Source: Burkholderiales bacterium (lineage in GTDB: Bacteria; Pseudomonadota; Gammaproteobacteria; Burkholderiales; JAEUOS01). Taken from it: DNA of 64,000 bases. The notes below the pieces were generated by a model. The model saw nothing but the letters and a program-made list of their open reading frames with translations, searched no databases and was not told where the DNA came from. The stretch lies in contig JAEUOR010000066.1 of NCBI GenBank assembly GCA_016790635.1, positions 1 to 64,000 of the forward strand, read 5' to 3'. Within the stretch, counting starts at the first letter, position 1, and the number at the start of each line of letters is the position of its first letter. Positions 33,521 through 42,022 of this stretch are shown here, piece after piece. The position numbers were made by a program, and so were the translations under genes.

Positions 33521-33892
33521 TCAGGCAGCCAGCCGGGTGCGGCCCAGGACTTCGGCTGCGTCCAGCAGCACGCGACCGTTTTCGACGACCACCGTGAAAC
33601 GCTGCGCGCAGCCGACATCGGGTGCCTGGGCGCACCCGTCGGCCAGCCCGATCTGCCAGTTGTGCAGGGGACAGGCGACGCGTTCGCCGTAGACGATGCC
33701 TTGGGACAAGGGCCCGCCCTTGTGCGGGCAGCGGTCCAGGAGCGCGAGTACCTTGCCTGCGGAACTGCGGAACAAGGCGATGTCGCCGCCCTCCTTGCGC
33801 GACACCACGCGCGCACCGGGAGCGGGAACATCCTCGACCGCGCACACGTCGATGAGTCCGCGCGCATCCACCGCCATGGCGTTCGCGCTCAT
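33521..33892 (-). CDS. nirD: Nitrite reductase small subunit
   Basis: The protein has 123 residues with a Rieske-type fold. The two binding motifs are complete: C55-x-H57 (CPHKGG) and C74-x2-H77 (CPLHNW). In many NirD proteins these residues are lost, so this one may carry a [2Fe-2S] cluster. It overlaps the nirB stop as ATGA and works with NirB to reduce nitrite to ammonium. Confidence 0.93.
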   Translation of the reverse strand: MSANAMAVDARGLIDVCAVEDVPAPGARVVSRKEGGDIALFRSSAGKVLALLDRCPHKGGPLSQGIVYGERVACPLHNWQIGLADGCAQAPDVGCAQRFTVVVENGRVLLDAAEVLGRTRLAA

Positions 33893-36318
33893 ACGGCCAG
33901 CGCCTCGAACTGGCGCGTATCGACCTTGGCCGCGCGCAGTTCATGCCAGGGATCGGGCTCGCCGTCGAGCGCGAACTGCAGGCGCGCCCACAGTGCCTTG
34001 CGGTTCCCGGCGTTCTCGAGCACGGCCTTTTTCACATGCTCCATGCCGACCCGGCCGACATAGTGCACGGTGCGCTCCAGGTACCAACCCTCCTCGCGAT
34101 ACAACTGCAGGAAGGCGCCCGAATACTCCAGCACTTCTTCAGCGGTCTTGACCTTGACCAGGAACTGCGCGACTTCAGTCTTGATGCCGCCGTTGCCGGC
34201 GATGTAGATCTCCCAGCCCGAATCGACGCCGATCACGCCCACGTCCTTGATGCCGGCCTCGGCGCAATTGCGCGGGCAACCCGAGACCGCCAGCTTGACC
34301 TTGTGCGGCGCATACATGCGCCACAGGGCCTTTTCCAGGTCCTTGCCCATCTGCGTCGAATCCTGGGTGCCGAAGCGGCACCACTCCGAACCGACGCAGG
34401 TCTTGACCGTGCGCAGCGCCTTGGCATAGGCGTGGCCCGATGGCATGTCCAGGTCGCGCCAGATCGCCGGCAGGTCGGCCTTTTTGGCGCCCAACAGGTC
34501 GATGCGCTGGCCACCGGTGACCTTCACGGTCGGTATCGCGTACTTCTCGGCCACCATGGCAATGCGCTTCAATTCGGACGGCGTGGTCTCGCCGCCCCAC
34601 ATGCGCGGGATCACCGAGTAGGTGCCGTCCTTCTGGATGTTGGCGTGCGCGCGCTCGTTGATGTAGCGCGACTGCGGGTCGTCGATCGCCTCCTTGGGCC
34701 AGGTCGAGATCAGGTAGTAGTTGATCGCGGGACGGCAGGTGGCGCAGCCGTCGGGACTCTGCCAATCCAGGAAGCGCATGGTTTGCTCGCGCGTCAGGAG
34801 CTTGTGCTCGCGGATCGCACGCCGCACTTCCTCGTGGGTGTGGTCGGTGCAGCCGCACACGGCCTTTTTCTGCGGCGCGGCCGAATAGTCGCCGCCTGCG
34901 GTCGCCATGAGGATCTGTTCCACCAGCCCGGTGCATGAGCCGCAGGAGCTGGACGCCTTGGTGTGTTTCCGGACCTCGTCCAGGGTGAAGAGGCCTTTTT
35001 CCTTGATCGCCTTGACGATGGTGCCCTTGCATACGCCGTTGCAACCGCATACCTCGGCGTCCATGGCCATCGTGGCCGCCTTGCTCTGTCCCTGGTGCCC
35101 GGTGTCGCCCAGGCTGTCCTCACCGAACATCAGCGCGTCGCGGATGTCGGCGACGCTGCGACCCTCGCGCAGCAGGCGAAAGTACCAGGCACCGTCCGCG
35201 GTATCACCGTACAGGCAGGCACCGATCAGCTTGTCGTCCTTCAAGACCAGCTTCTTGTAGACGCCGCCGACCGGGTCGGCCAGGGTGATGGTCTCGGTGC
35301 CCGCGCCGCCGGCGAAGTCGCCAGCCGAGAACAGATCAATGCCGGTCACCTTGAGTTTGGTCGAGGTGACCGAACCCGCATAGCGCCCGATGCCGAACTC
35401 GGCCAAATGGTTGGCGCACACCTTGGCCATGTCGAACAGCGGCGCGACCAGGCCATAGGCGACGCCGCGGTGATTGACGCATTCACCCACCGCGTAGATG
35501 CGCGGGTCGTAGGTCTGCAAGGTGTCGTTGACCTGGATGCCGCGCTCGGCAGGCAGGCCGGCAGACTTGGCCAGCGCCGTGTTGGGGCGGATGCCGATGG
35601 CCACCACGACCAGGTCGCAGGCGATCGGCTCGATTCCCTTGACGCGCACGGCCGCGACGCGACCCGACTCGCCGCGCACCAGTTCTTCGGTCGACGCGCC
35701 GATCAGGAAGCGGATGCCGCGTGCCTCCAGCGAGGCCTGCAGGAGCTTGCCCGCGGCCTCGTCCAGTTGTCGCTCCATGAGCCAGCCGGCCAGGTGCACC
35801 ACGGTCACTGCCATGCCGCGCGCGGCCAGGCCGTTGGCTGCTTCCAGACCCAGGAGCCCGCCACCGATGACCACTGCGCGCTTGCCCGGACCGGCCGCCG
35901 CGATCATGGCACGCGTATCGGCGATATCGCGATACGCCAGCACGCCCGGCAAGTCGATGCCGGGCAGGGGCGGCAGGAACGGATTGGAACCGGTCGCGAG
36001 CAGCAGGCGGTCGTAGGAGGTCTCGCTGCCGTCGGAGGCGATGACGCGGCGCCGCGTGCGGTCGATGCGCTTGACCTCGACGCCGGCCTTGAGCGTGATG
36101 CCGTTGTCGCGGTACCAATCCCAGCCGTTGAGCACGATGGCGTCGAAGTCCTGTTCACCCGCCAGCACCGGCGAGAGCAGGATGCGGTTGTAGTTGGGCT
36201 GCGGCTCGGCGCCGAAGATCGTGATCTCGTACTTGTCCGGCGCAAGCTTCAGGAGCTCCTCGACCGTGCGCACGCCGGCCATGCCGTTGCCGACCACCAC
36301 CAGGCTGGGCTTGTTCAT
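33889..36318 (-). CDS. nirB: NAD(P)H-dependent nitrite reductase large subunit
   Basis: The protein has 809 residues. An N-terminal FAD/NAD domain (VVVGNGMAGVRTVEEL, VVIGGGLLGLEAANG) spans about 1-310. BFD-type [2Fe-2S] motifs follow (CGCNGVCKG with SSCGSC), then a second Cys-rich repeat. The C-terminal ferredoxin-like and sirohaem/[4Fe-4S] domains contain CVGSEWCRFG and VSGCPRNCAEAGIKDVG, the cluster ligands. It reduces nitrite to ammonium with six electrons. Two adjacent ATG codons exist (36321, 36318); I take the second because of spacing from GGAG. Confidence 0.95.
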   Translation of the reverse strand: MNKPSLVVVGNGMAGVRTVEELLKLAPDKYEITIFGAEPQPNYNRILLSPVLAGEQDFDAIVLNGWDWYRDNGITLKAGVEVKRIDRTRRRVIASDGSETSYDRLLLATGSNPFLPPLPGIDLPGVLAYRDIADTRAMIAAAGPGKRAVVIGGGLLGLEAANGLAARGMAVTVVHLAGWLMERQLDEAAGKLLQASLEARGIRFLIGASTEELVRGESGRVAAVRVKGIEPIACDLVVVAIGIRPNTALAKSAGLPAERGIQVNDTLQTYDPRIYAVGECVNHRGVAYGLVAPLFDMAKVCANHLAEFGIGRYAGSVTSTKLKVTGIDLFSAGDFAGGAGTETITLADPVGGVYKKLVLKDDKLIGACLYGDTADGAWYFRLLREGRSVADIRDALMFGEDSLGDTGHQGQSKAATMAMDAEVCGCNGVCKGTIVKAIKEKGLFTLDEVRKHTKASSSCGSCTGLVEQILMATAGGDYSAAPQKKAVCGCTDHTHEEVRRAIREHKLLTREQTMRFLDWQSPDGCATCRPAINYYLISTWPKEAIDDPQSRYINERAHANIQKDGTYSVIPRMWGGETTPSELKRIAMVAEKYAIPTVKVTGGQRIDLLGAKKADLPAIWRDLDMPSGHAYAKALRTVKTCVGSEWCRFGTQDSTQMGKDLEKALWRMYAPHKVKLAVSGCPRNCAEAGIKDVGVIGVDSGWEIYIAGNGGIKTEVAQFLVKVKTAEEVLEYSGAFLQLYREEGWYLERTVHYVGRVGMEHVKKAVLENAGNRKALWARLQFALDGEPDPWHELRAAKVDTRQFEALAV

Positions 36319-36342
36319 CATGATTCTCCGAGGCAACGCGCC

Positions 36343-37179
36343 CTAGGCCGCAAGCTTTTTCTGCTTCTGGTAGAGGAACTCCAGCACCGCGGAGCGCGCG
36401 TCGATGTAGGTGGGATCGTGCGCGAGCAACAGGCGATCACGCGGACGCGCCAGCTTGACTTCCAGCACCTCGCCGATGGTCGCCGCAGGCCCGTTGGTCA
36501 TCATGACGATGCGGTCCGACAGGAGCACCGCCTCGTCGACGTCGTGCGTGACCATGAGCACGGTGCTGCCGGTCTCGCTGACGATGCGCATGAGTTCGTC
36601 CTGCAGGTTGGCGCGCGTCAGGGCATCGAGTGCACCAAAGGGTTCGTCCAGGAGCAGCATGCGCGGCTGCATGGCCAGCGCACGGGCGATGCCGACGCGC
36701 TGCTTCATGCCCCCGGAGATCTCGCCCGGGCGCTTGGCCTCCGCGTGCGCCAGCCCCACCAATTCCAGCGCGGCGTGCGTGCGCCGCTTGAGCGAGGCAC
36801 GATCCTCGAAGTCGCCGAAGACCCGCTCGACGGCCAGGTACACGTTGTCGAAACAGGTGAGCCAGGGCAGAAGGGAATGGTTCTGGAAGACCACACCGCG
36901 GTCCGGTCCGGGGCCCCTGATCTCGCGCCCGGCGCAAAGGAGGCCGCCCGAGGTTGGCACCGTCAGTCCCGCGACCAGATTCAGCAGGGTGGACTTGCCG
37001 CACCCCGAGTGTCCGATCAGGGTGACGAACTCTCCCTGTGCGATGTCGAGGTTGATGTCGGACAGTGCGATGAAGGCGCCGTTGTCGGTCTCGAAGACCA
37101 TTCCGGCGCCGGCGACCTGCAGGTAGCGCGAGGCGTCCTTGACCGGAACTTCCTTGCGCGGCTGGGTGATGGGAACCAT
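36343..37179 (-). CDS. nrtD: Nitrate ABC transporter ATP-binding protein
   Basis: The protein has 278 residues. Walker A GHSGCGKST, signature ISGGMKQR, Walker B LLLDEP and switch MVTHDVDEA are intact. It matches the NrtD/NasD type and lacks the extra receptor-like domain of NrtC. An AAGGAG site precedes the ATG. It lies 10 bases after nrtB and 24 before nirB in the nitrate operon. Confidence 0.92.
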   Translation of the reverse strand: MVPITQPRKEVPVKDASRYLQVAGAGMVFETDNGAFIALSDINLDIAQGEFVTLIGHSGCGKSTLLNLVAGLTVPTSGGLLCAGREIRGPGPDRGVVFQNHSLLPWLTCFDNVYLAVERVFGDFEDRASLKRRTHAALELVGLAHAEAKRPGEISGGMKQRVGIARALAMQPRMLLLDEPFGALDALTRANLQDELMRIVSETGSTVLMVTHDVDEAVLLSDRIVMMTNGPAATIGEVLEVKLARPRDRLLLAHDPTYIDARSAVLEFLYQKQKKLAA

Positions 37180-37189
37180 GGCCGTCTCC

Positions 37190-38116
37190 TTACTTGTACT
37201 CGAAGCGCCGGGCCAGCGCGATCAACCCGGTCTCGAGCAGGAGACCAACGATGCCGACCACGAAGATGGCAATGATGATGTGCTGGACATTCAGGTTGTT
37301 CCACTCGTCCCACACCCAGAAGCCGATGCCCACCCCGCCGGTCAGCATCTCGGCGGCGACGATGACCAGCCAGGCGACGCCGATTGACAGACGCACGCCG
37401 GTCAACACGAAGGGCAGCACCGCAGGGAAAAGGATCTTGGTAAAGATCTTCCACTCCGACAGGTTCAGCACGCGCGCGACGTTCATGTAGTCGGCGGGAA
37501 TCTGCCGTACGCCCATGGCGGTGTTGATGATCATGGGCCAGATGCTGGAGATGAAGATGGTCCAGATCGCGGCCGGATGCGCGCCCTTGAAGACAAGCAG
37601 GCCGATCGGCAGCCAGGCCAGCGGCGAGACCGGACGCAAGAGGCTGATGATCGGTGACGTCATGTCGGACAGGAACTTGAAGCGCCCGATCATGAAGCCC
37701 ATGGGGATGCCGATCAACGCGGCCAGGCCGAAGCCGAGTCCGACGCGTTTGAGACTCTCCAGGATGTTCCAGCCGATACCCTGGTCGTTGGGTCCCTTGC
37801 GATAAAACGGGTCGGAGAACACCTTGACCGCGGCATCCCACACCTTGGCCGGTCCGGGGATCTGCCCGCCGGTCTGGGCGATGATCTGCCAGATCAGGAC
37901 GAACACCGCAAAACCGGCCAGCGGGGCCAGCACGGCCAGCGCGCGGGCGCGGCGCCGTGCCTGCACGATGGCCGGGCTGGGCGTGGGCCGCGCAGCGGCG
38001 GGCGCGACAGGCAGAGCGGCCTGTGCCTCGGTGTCCCGGGTGTCGGCAGCCACCGGCCGCACGCCACGCGGCGCCTTGGCGTCCATTTTCACGTCGTTCG
38101 CAAGTATTGCGCTCAT
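37190..38116 (-). CDS. nrtB: Nitrate ABC transporter permease
   Basis: The protein has 308 residues. The first ~65 residues are Ala/Pro-rich and cytoplasmic; then come six membrane segments with the EAA loop (ARVLNLSEWKIFTKILFPAVLP). NrtB features include PVSPLAWLPIGLLVFKG and GIGFWVWDEWNNLNVQHII. A GGAGAAAGCG site supports the ATG at 38116; an earlier in-frame ATG at 38128 is possible. It sits 55 bases after nrtA. Confidence 0.92.
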   Translation of the reverse strand: MSAILANDVKMDAKAPRGVRPVAADTRDTEAQAALPVAPAAARPTPSPAIVQARRRARALAVLAPLAGFAVFVLIWQIIAQTGGQIPGPAKVWDAAVKVFSDPFYRKGPNDQGIGWNILESLKRVGLGFGLAALIGIPMGFMIGRFKFLSDMTSPIISLLRPVSPLAWLPIGLLVFKGAHPAAIWTIFISSIWPMIINTAMGVRQIPADYMNVARVLNLSEWKIFTKILFPAVLPFVLTGVRLSIGVAWLVIVAAEMLTGGVGIGFWVWDEWNNLNVQHIIIAIFVVGIVGLLLETGLIALARRFEYK

Positions 38117-38171
38117 CGCTTTCTCCATGCTTCTGTGCGAAACCTGACCTCTCCGGAACCCTGCGCCCGCT

Positions 38172-39458
38172 TCAGGCCGCGTTGATGCGGAAGCCGCCCG
38201 CGTACTTGCGCGGATCGCGCCCGTCCCAGACCACGCCATCGGATAGCTTGCTGGTACGCATCGGATCCTTGGGGACTGGCACCTTGGCCAGGGTGGCGGC
38301 CTGCTTGTAGAGCTCGATCTGGTTGACCTGGCGCGCCACGGCCAGGTAGTCCGGGTCTTCCTTGATGAGGCCCCAGCGGCGATGCTGGGTCAAGAACCAC
38401 ATGCCGTCGCTGAGGTAGGGGAAATTCACCGCGCCGTCGTTGTAGAACTTCATGTGGTTGGGGTCGTCCCAGGTCTTCCCCAGTCCGTTCTGGTAGCGGC
38501 CCAGGATGCGCTGGTTAATGACGTCCACCGAGGTGTTGACGTAGGCGCGGTCGGCGATGGTCTCGGCCATCTTGTTCTTGTTCGACAAGCCCGCGTCGAT
38601 CCACTTGCTGGCTTCGAGGATCGCGGCCATGACCGCGCGGCAGGTGTTGGGGTTCTTCTTGACGAAGTCCAGCTGCGTGCCCAGCGCCTTCTCCGGGTGA
38701 TCCTTCCAGATATCCTGGGTGGTCACGGCGGTGATGCCGATGCCGTCGGCGATGGCGCGGTGATTCCAGGGTTCACCGACACAAAAGCCGTCCATGTTGC
38801 CCACGCGCATGTTGGCCACCATCTGCGGCGGCGGCACGGTGATGACCTTGACATCCTTCATCGGGTTGACACCCGATGCGGCCAGCCAGTAGTACAGCCA
38901 CATGGCATGGGTGCCGGTCGGGAAGGTCTGCGCGAAGGTGTATTCGCGCTTCTCCGTCGCCATCAGTTTGGCCAGCGAGGCTCCGTCGACGGCGCCCTTG
39001 TCCGCCAGTTTCTTCGACAACGAGATCGCCTGGCCGTTGTGGTTCAGGTTCATGAGTATGGCCATGTCCTTCTTGGGACCGCCGACGCCCATCTGCACCC
39101 CGTAGATGAGGCCCCACAGCACGTGCGCCATGTCGAGCTCGCCGTTGACCAGCTTGTCGCGCACGCCTGCCCACGAGGCCTCCTTGGTCGGGATGATCTT
39201 GACGCCGTACTTTTCATCCAGCTTCAGGACCGAGGCCATGACCACCGACGCGCAGTCGGTCAAGGGGATGAACCCGATCTTGACCTCCTTTTTTTCCGGC
39301 GCATCGGACCCCTGCGCCCAGGCGGCCTGACGTACCCCTGATGCCAGCGTGCCCATCAGGCCCGCGCCGCCGAGCGCAGCGGCCTGGGAAAGAAAACTGC
39401 GGCGCTTGCGCAACGGGCGCGAGGGATCGTTGACGGCTTTGCTTGCGGGGTCGGACAT
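38172..39458 (-). CDS. nrtA: Nitrate ABC transporter substrate-binding protein
   Basis: The protein has 428 residues. The N terminus has a twin-arginine-like signal (KRRSFLSQAAALGGAGLMG), so the receptor is probably exported folded. The body follows the NrtA/CmpA family: KIGFIPLTDCASVVMA, ANMRVGNMDGFCVGEPWNHRAI, and HMKFYNDGAVNFPYLSDGMWFLTQ. It is the first gene of the seven-gene operon, with a 170-base leader that contains a terminator. A GAGG site precedes the ATG. Because it is exported it cannot act as the cytoplasmic NasS sensor. Confidence 0.93.
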   Translation of the reverse strand: MSDPASKAVNDPSRPLRKRRSFLSQAAALGGAGLMGTLASGVRQAAWAQGSDAPEKKEVKIGFIPLTDCASVVMASVLKLDEKYGVKIIPTKEASWAGVRDKLVNGELDMAHVLWGLIYGVQMGVGGPKKDMAILMNLNHNGQAISLSKKLADKGAVDGASLAKLMATEKREYTFAQTFPTGTHAMWLYYWLAASGVNPMKDVKVITVPPPQMVANMRVGNMDGFCVGEPWNHRAIADGIGITAVTTQDIWKDHPEKALGTQLDFVKKNPNTCRAVMAAILEASKWIDAGLSNKNKMAETIADRAYVNTSVDVINQRILGRYQNGLGKTWDDPNHMKFYNDGAVNFPYLSDGMWFLTQHRRWGLIKEDPDYLAVARQVNQIELYKQAATLAKVPVPKDPMRTSKLSDGVVWDGRDPRKYAGGFRINAA

Positions 39459-39490
39459 GTCGTTTCCTCGTATCGGGTCATCGGGGCACA

Positions 39491-39567
39491 CAAAACAAAA
39501 AGGGCGCGCACGCGGCAGAAGCCCAAGACCATCGAAGGCCTTGCGGATTCCAAGCGTGAACGCCCTT
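39491..39567 (-). terminator. Intrinsic terminator in the nrtA leader (attenuator)
   Basis: On the minus strand AAGGGCG (39561-39567) and CACGC pair with GCGTG and CGCCCTT (39499-39505 side), with a 2-by-2 internal loop, followed directly by TTTTTGTTTTGTGTG. It ends 33 bases before the nrtA start codon, so it must be read through for the nitrate operon to be expressed. This is the attenuator expected for NasT/NasR control. Confidence 0.75.
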
Positions 39568-39572
39568 GTCGG

Positions 39573-39600
39573 GACCGCGAACCGCCATTGGCTCGCGATC
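39573..39600 (-). promoter_or_regulatory. ANTAR-type hexaloop hairpin (P2) in the nrtA leader
   Basis: The RNA folds GATCGCGAGCC / GGTTCGCGGTC, an 11-bp stem with two G-U/G-T-type pairs, closing a six-base loop AAUGGC. The loop has A at position 1 and G at position 4, the identity known for ANTAR protein targets. It lies five bases upstream of the terminator's left arm, the expected P2 position. Confidence 0.6.
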
Positions 39601-39602
39601 TC

Positions 39603-39626
39603 GCCGCGACGACAACTCGCCGCGGC
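39603..39626 (-). promoter_or_regulatory. Candidate P1 hairpin of the ANTAR leader
   Basis: GCCGCG and CGCGGC pair, with an inner CGA/TCG stem and mismatched G and T, closing a loop AGUUGU if read as six bases. Position 1 is A, but position 4 is U, so it only partly matches the ANTAR loop rule. Position and spacing are right for P1. Confidence 0.35.
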
Positions 39627-39640
39627 CATGCCCAGACCTG

Positions 39641-39656
39641 AGCAAAGCCCATGCCA
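39641..39656 (-). promoter_or_regulatory. Sigma-54 promoter of the nitrate operon
   Basis: On the minus strand TGGCATGGGCTTTGCT matches the -24/-12 consensus TGGCAC-N5-TTGCW with one change, and the GG and GC doublets are 10 bases apart as required. Transcription should start near 39631, giving a leader of about 173 bases before nrtA. Confidence 0.75.
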
Positions 39657-39765
39657 AAGCTGTGGGAACGAGGACTTTCTCCTCTGAAAACACGGCCGCT
39701 GCCGCGCCACGGATGCGCTCAAGTGCGCATCGCCTGCGGTTCACCGACGCACAGGCTTGATGCCC

Positions 39766-39788
39766 TGGTGCACTGTTGCAGTGCACCA
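39766..39788. promoter_or_regulatory. NtrC-binding site (enhancer)
   Basis: A 23-base inverted repeat with perfect 10-base arms (TGGTGCACTG, TTG, CAGTGCACCA) contains TGCAC-N7-GTGCA, the NtrC core. It lies about 110-130 bases upstream of the sigma-54 promoter and 17 bases after the nasT stop, the usual enhancer distance. Nitrogen limitation would activate the operon through it. Confidence 0.7.
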
Positions 39789-39804
39789 AAATCCCCTCAG
39801 GGCT

Positions 39805-40425
39805 CTAGCCGAGCAACTCCACCGAATCGATCAACTGTTGCGCGACTTCGGCCAGGCGCTTCTGCTTTTGCATCGCCATGGAGCGCAGCAGGCGGTACGC
39901 CTCCTCCTCGGCCACGCCGCGCCGCTGCATGAGGAGTCCCTTGGCACGCTCGATCACGGGTCGCTCGGCCAACTTGCTGCGTGTCTCATCGAGTTCTTCG
40001 ACCAGGCGCCGGTGGACTTCAAAGCGCGCCATCGCGACTTCGATGATGGACTTGACGCGCGTGCCCTCGAGGCCGTCGACGATGTAGGCCGATACGCCGG
40101 CGCCGATGGCGGCGCGCATCCCCGCCTCGTCACTGTCGTCGACAAACATGACGATGGGCCGCGGCGTGTCGCGCGAGGCCAGGGAGAGGTGTTCAAGCGT
40201 GTCGCGGGTCGGCGAATCGCTGCCGATCACGATCACATCGGGTCGCTCGCGCTCGATGACCCGCGAGAGGTCGAGCGCGGACTCGCCCTGCACTACGATA
40301 TCGTGCCCGGCTTCGCCGAGGCCGGCGCGCACCACCTCGGCGCGCTCGGTGCTGTCATCGATGACCAGGATGCGCAATGTAAAAACATGATTCAGGTGGA
40401 CTTGCGATTGACTCGCAACTCCCAT
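39805..40425 (-). CDS. nasT: ANTAR-domain antiterminator, NasT type
   Basis: The protein has 206 residues from the ATG at 40425; a TTG at 40377 (LRILVIDD) would give the 190-residue length usual for NasT, so the true start is uncertain. A receiver-like domain covers most of the N-terminal half. The phospho-acceptor position reads IGSDSP instead of the aspartate seen in working receivers. The C-terminal ANTAR domain (RPVIERAKGLLMQRRGVAEEEAYRLLRSMAM) binds hexaloop RNA hairpins and prevents termination. It lies directly upstream of the nrtA leader. No nasS gene is adjacent. Confidence 0.85.
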   Translation of the reverse strand: MGVASQSQVHLNHVFTLRILVIDDSTERAEVVRAGLGEAGHDIVVQGESALDLSRVIERERPDVIVIGSDSPTRDTLEHLSLASRDTPRPIVMFVDDSDEAGMRAAIGAGVSAYIVDGLEGTRVKSIIEVAMARFEVHRRLVEELDETRSKLAERPVIERAKGLLMQRRGVAEEEAYRLLRSMAMQKQKRLAEVAQQLIDSVELLG

Positions 40426-40451
40426 GCCAGCCGCGCCGCCGCGGCAGCGGG

Positions 40452-41012
40452 CTAGGCGGCAGACGCCTCGCGCAGCGCGTGCCAGGCCTGCCAGTCGCGC
40501 CCGGTATGCACGGTGCCGCACTTCTGGCAGGTGCGCGCCCGATCGACCAGGTTGTAGAAGCCCTCGTAGGCACGCGGCAGGTCGGCGACGATGCTTTGCA
40601 ACTGCACCTCCGCCCTGTGCACGCGCGTCCCGCACTTGGCGCAGTACCACTCGAAGCCGTCGACCTCGCCCGGCGGACGCGCACGCTCGATGACCGTGCA
40701 CAGGCTGCCGGGTTCGGGGCGCTGCGGCGAATGACGCACGTGCGCCGGCAGAAGGAAGATGTCGCCTTCCTTCAAGTCCACGCGCTCATAGCGGCCGCGA
40801 TCCCAGACCAGCAGGTGCGCGTTGCCGCGGAACTGGTGAAAGTACTCCTCGAAGGGATCGTCGTGAAAGTCGGTGCGCTGGTTGGGCCCGCCCACCACGG
40901 TGACGATGATGTCGGAGTCGGCCCAGATCTGCTGGTTGCCCACCGGTGGTTTGAGGAGGTGCGCGTTCTTGTCGATCCACGCGCCGAAGTTGAGGGGCAG
41001 GCCGAATTTCAT
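40452..41012 (-). CDS. 3-Hydroxyanthranilate 3,4-dioxygenase
   Basis: The protein has 186 residues, as in bacterial NbaC/HaaO. Iron ligands H50, E56 and H94 fit the cupin site (RTDFHDDPFEEYFHQF and HVRH). The C-terminal rubredoxin-like motifs C124-x2-C127 and C162-x2-C165 bind a second, structural metal. It opens the ring of 3-hydroxyanthranilate to aminocarboxymuconate semialdehyde. No other kynurenine-pathway gene is in the window. The ATG at 41012 is nine bases from AAGGAG; an earlier ATG abuts that site and is less likely. It lies 30 bases after the Bug gene and 26 before nasT. Confidence 0.9.
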   Translation of the reverse strand: MKFGLPLNFGAWIDKNAHLLKPPVGNQQIWADSDIIVTVVGGPNQRTDFHDDPFEEYFHQFRGNAHLLVWDRGRYERVDLKEGDIFLLPAHVRHSPQRPEPGSLCTVIERARPPGEVDGFEWYCAKCGTRVHRAEVQLQSIVADLPRAYEGFYNLVDRARTCQKCGTVHTGRDWQAWHALREASAA

Positions 41013-41042
41013 CGCATCCATCTCCTTGATCGTCTGTCGGTC

Positions 41043-42005
41043 TCACTCGACCTTGATGCCGGCATCGCGGATGACTTTGCCGTACTTGGCGATTTCGCTC
41101 TTGATGAAGGTCAGGAAATCGGCCGGGCCGATGCCCGAGGGCTCCGACCCCGAACGGGCCAGGGTTTCGCGCACGTCGGTGCGTGCGAGCGCCTTTTGCA
41201 CTTCGCGGTGCAACTGGCCTACGACCTCGGGCGGCGTCCTGGCCGGCGCCAACACGCCGAACCAGGCGAGCGTCTCGTAGCCGGCGACGCCGGACTCGGC
41301 CAGGGTCGGCACTTCCGGCAAGGAGGCCGGCCGGCGCGCGCTGGTGGCGGCCAGCGCCTTCAACTTGCCCGCCCGGATGAGCGGCATGACCGAGGGAATG
41401 TTGATGATCATGGCCTGCACCTGGCCGGCCACCACGTCGGTGACCCCGGGTGCGGCGCCCTTGTAGGGCACATGCAGCAGGTCCAGGCGGCCCATGGAGC
41501 GCAGGAGTTCGACCGAGAGGTGCGAGAGGCTGCCGTTGCCCGCCGACGCGATGGTCACGCGCCCCGGCGCGTCGCGCGCCATCTTCGCGAACTCGGCATA
41601 GTTCGCAGCCGGCACGCCGGCGCCGACGATCAGCACATTGGCGGCGGTCGAGATCAGCGCCACGGGCGCGAAGTCCGCGATGCTGTCATAGGGCAACTTG
41701 GGATAGAGGCCGGGCGTGACGCCGTGCGAGCTGCCGTTGCCGATGAAGAGCGTGTAGCCGTCGGGAGCCGACTTGGCCACTGCGTCGGCGCCGATGCTGC
41801 CGCCGGCGCCCGGGCGATTCTCGACGACGAACTGCTGGTTCATCGACTCGGCCAGCGCGCGCGCCAGGGTGCGGCCGAGCACGTCGCTGCCGTCGCCGGC
41901 GGTTGCCGGCACGACCAGCTTGACCGGACGCGTGGGGTACTGCGCGAACGCACTGCCGGAGGCTAGCGCGGCCAGGCCGCAGACGAGGAGCAAAAGGGTG
42001 CGCAT
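41043..42005 (-). CDS. TctC/Bug-family receptor
   Basis: The protein has 320 residues with a signal peptide (MRTLLLLVCGLAALASGSAFA). Bug motifs: YPTRPVKLVVPATAGDGSDVLGRTL, VENRPGAGGSIGADAVAKSAPDGYTL, LLHVPYKGAAPGVTDVV and LPEVPTLAESG. It follows the DHDPS-family gene by 17 bases and probably recognises the starting compound of the 40452-45090 pathway. Confidence 0.9.
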   Translation of the reverse strand: MRTLLLLVCGLAALASGSAFAQYPTRPVKLVVPATAGDGSDVLGRTLARALAESMNQQFVVENRPGAGGSIGADAVAKSAPDGYTLFIGNGSSHGVTPGLYPKLPYDSIADFAPVALISTAANVLIVGAGVPAANYAEFAKMARDAPGRVTIASAGNGSLSHLSVELLRSMGRLDLLHVPYKGAAPGVTDVVAGQVQAMIINIPSVMPLIRAGKLKALAATSARRPASLPEVPTLAESGVAGYETLAWFGVLAPARTPPEVVGQLHREVQKALARTDVRETLARSGSEPSGIGPADFLTFIKSEIAKYGKVIRDAGIKVE

Positions 42006-42022
42006 AAGAGGGGCCGTCGGGT

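Noticed and set aside
30762..33944. Long N-terminal extension of NasA (to 33944)
   Set aside because: The extra ~144 residues are the nirD region read in another frame; the Fe-S motif CPYCGVGC starts 12 residues after the ATG at 33512, as in the family.
34963..37275. 770-codon plus-strand frame opposite nirB and nrtD
   Set aside because: Antisense shadow of G+C-rich genes: His/Arg/Gln-rich, no family pattern, while the minus-strand frames have complete catalytic motifs.
40452..41012. A kynurenine-pathway operon
   Set aside because: No kynureninase, kynurenine formamidase or downstream semialdehyde decarboxylase gene is in the window.
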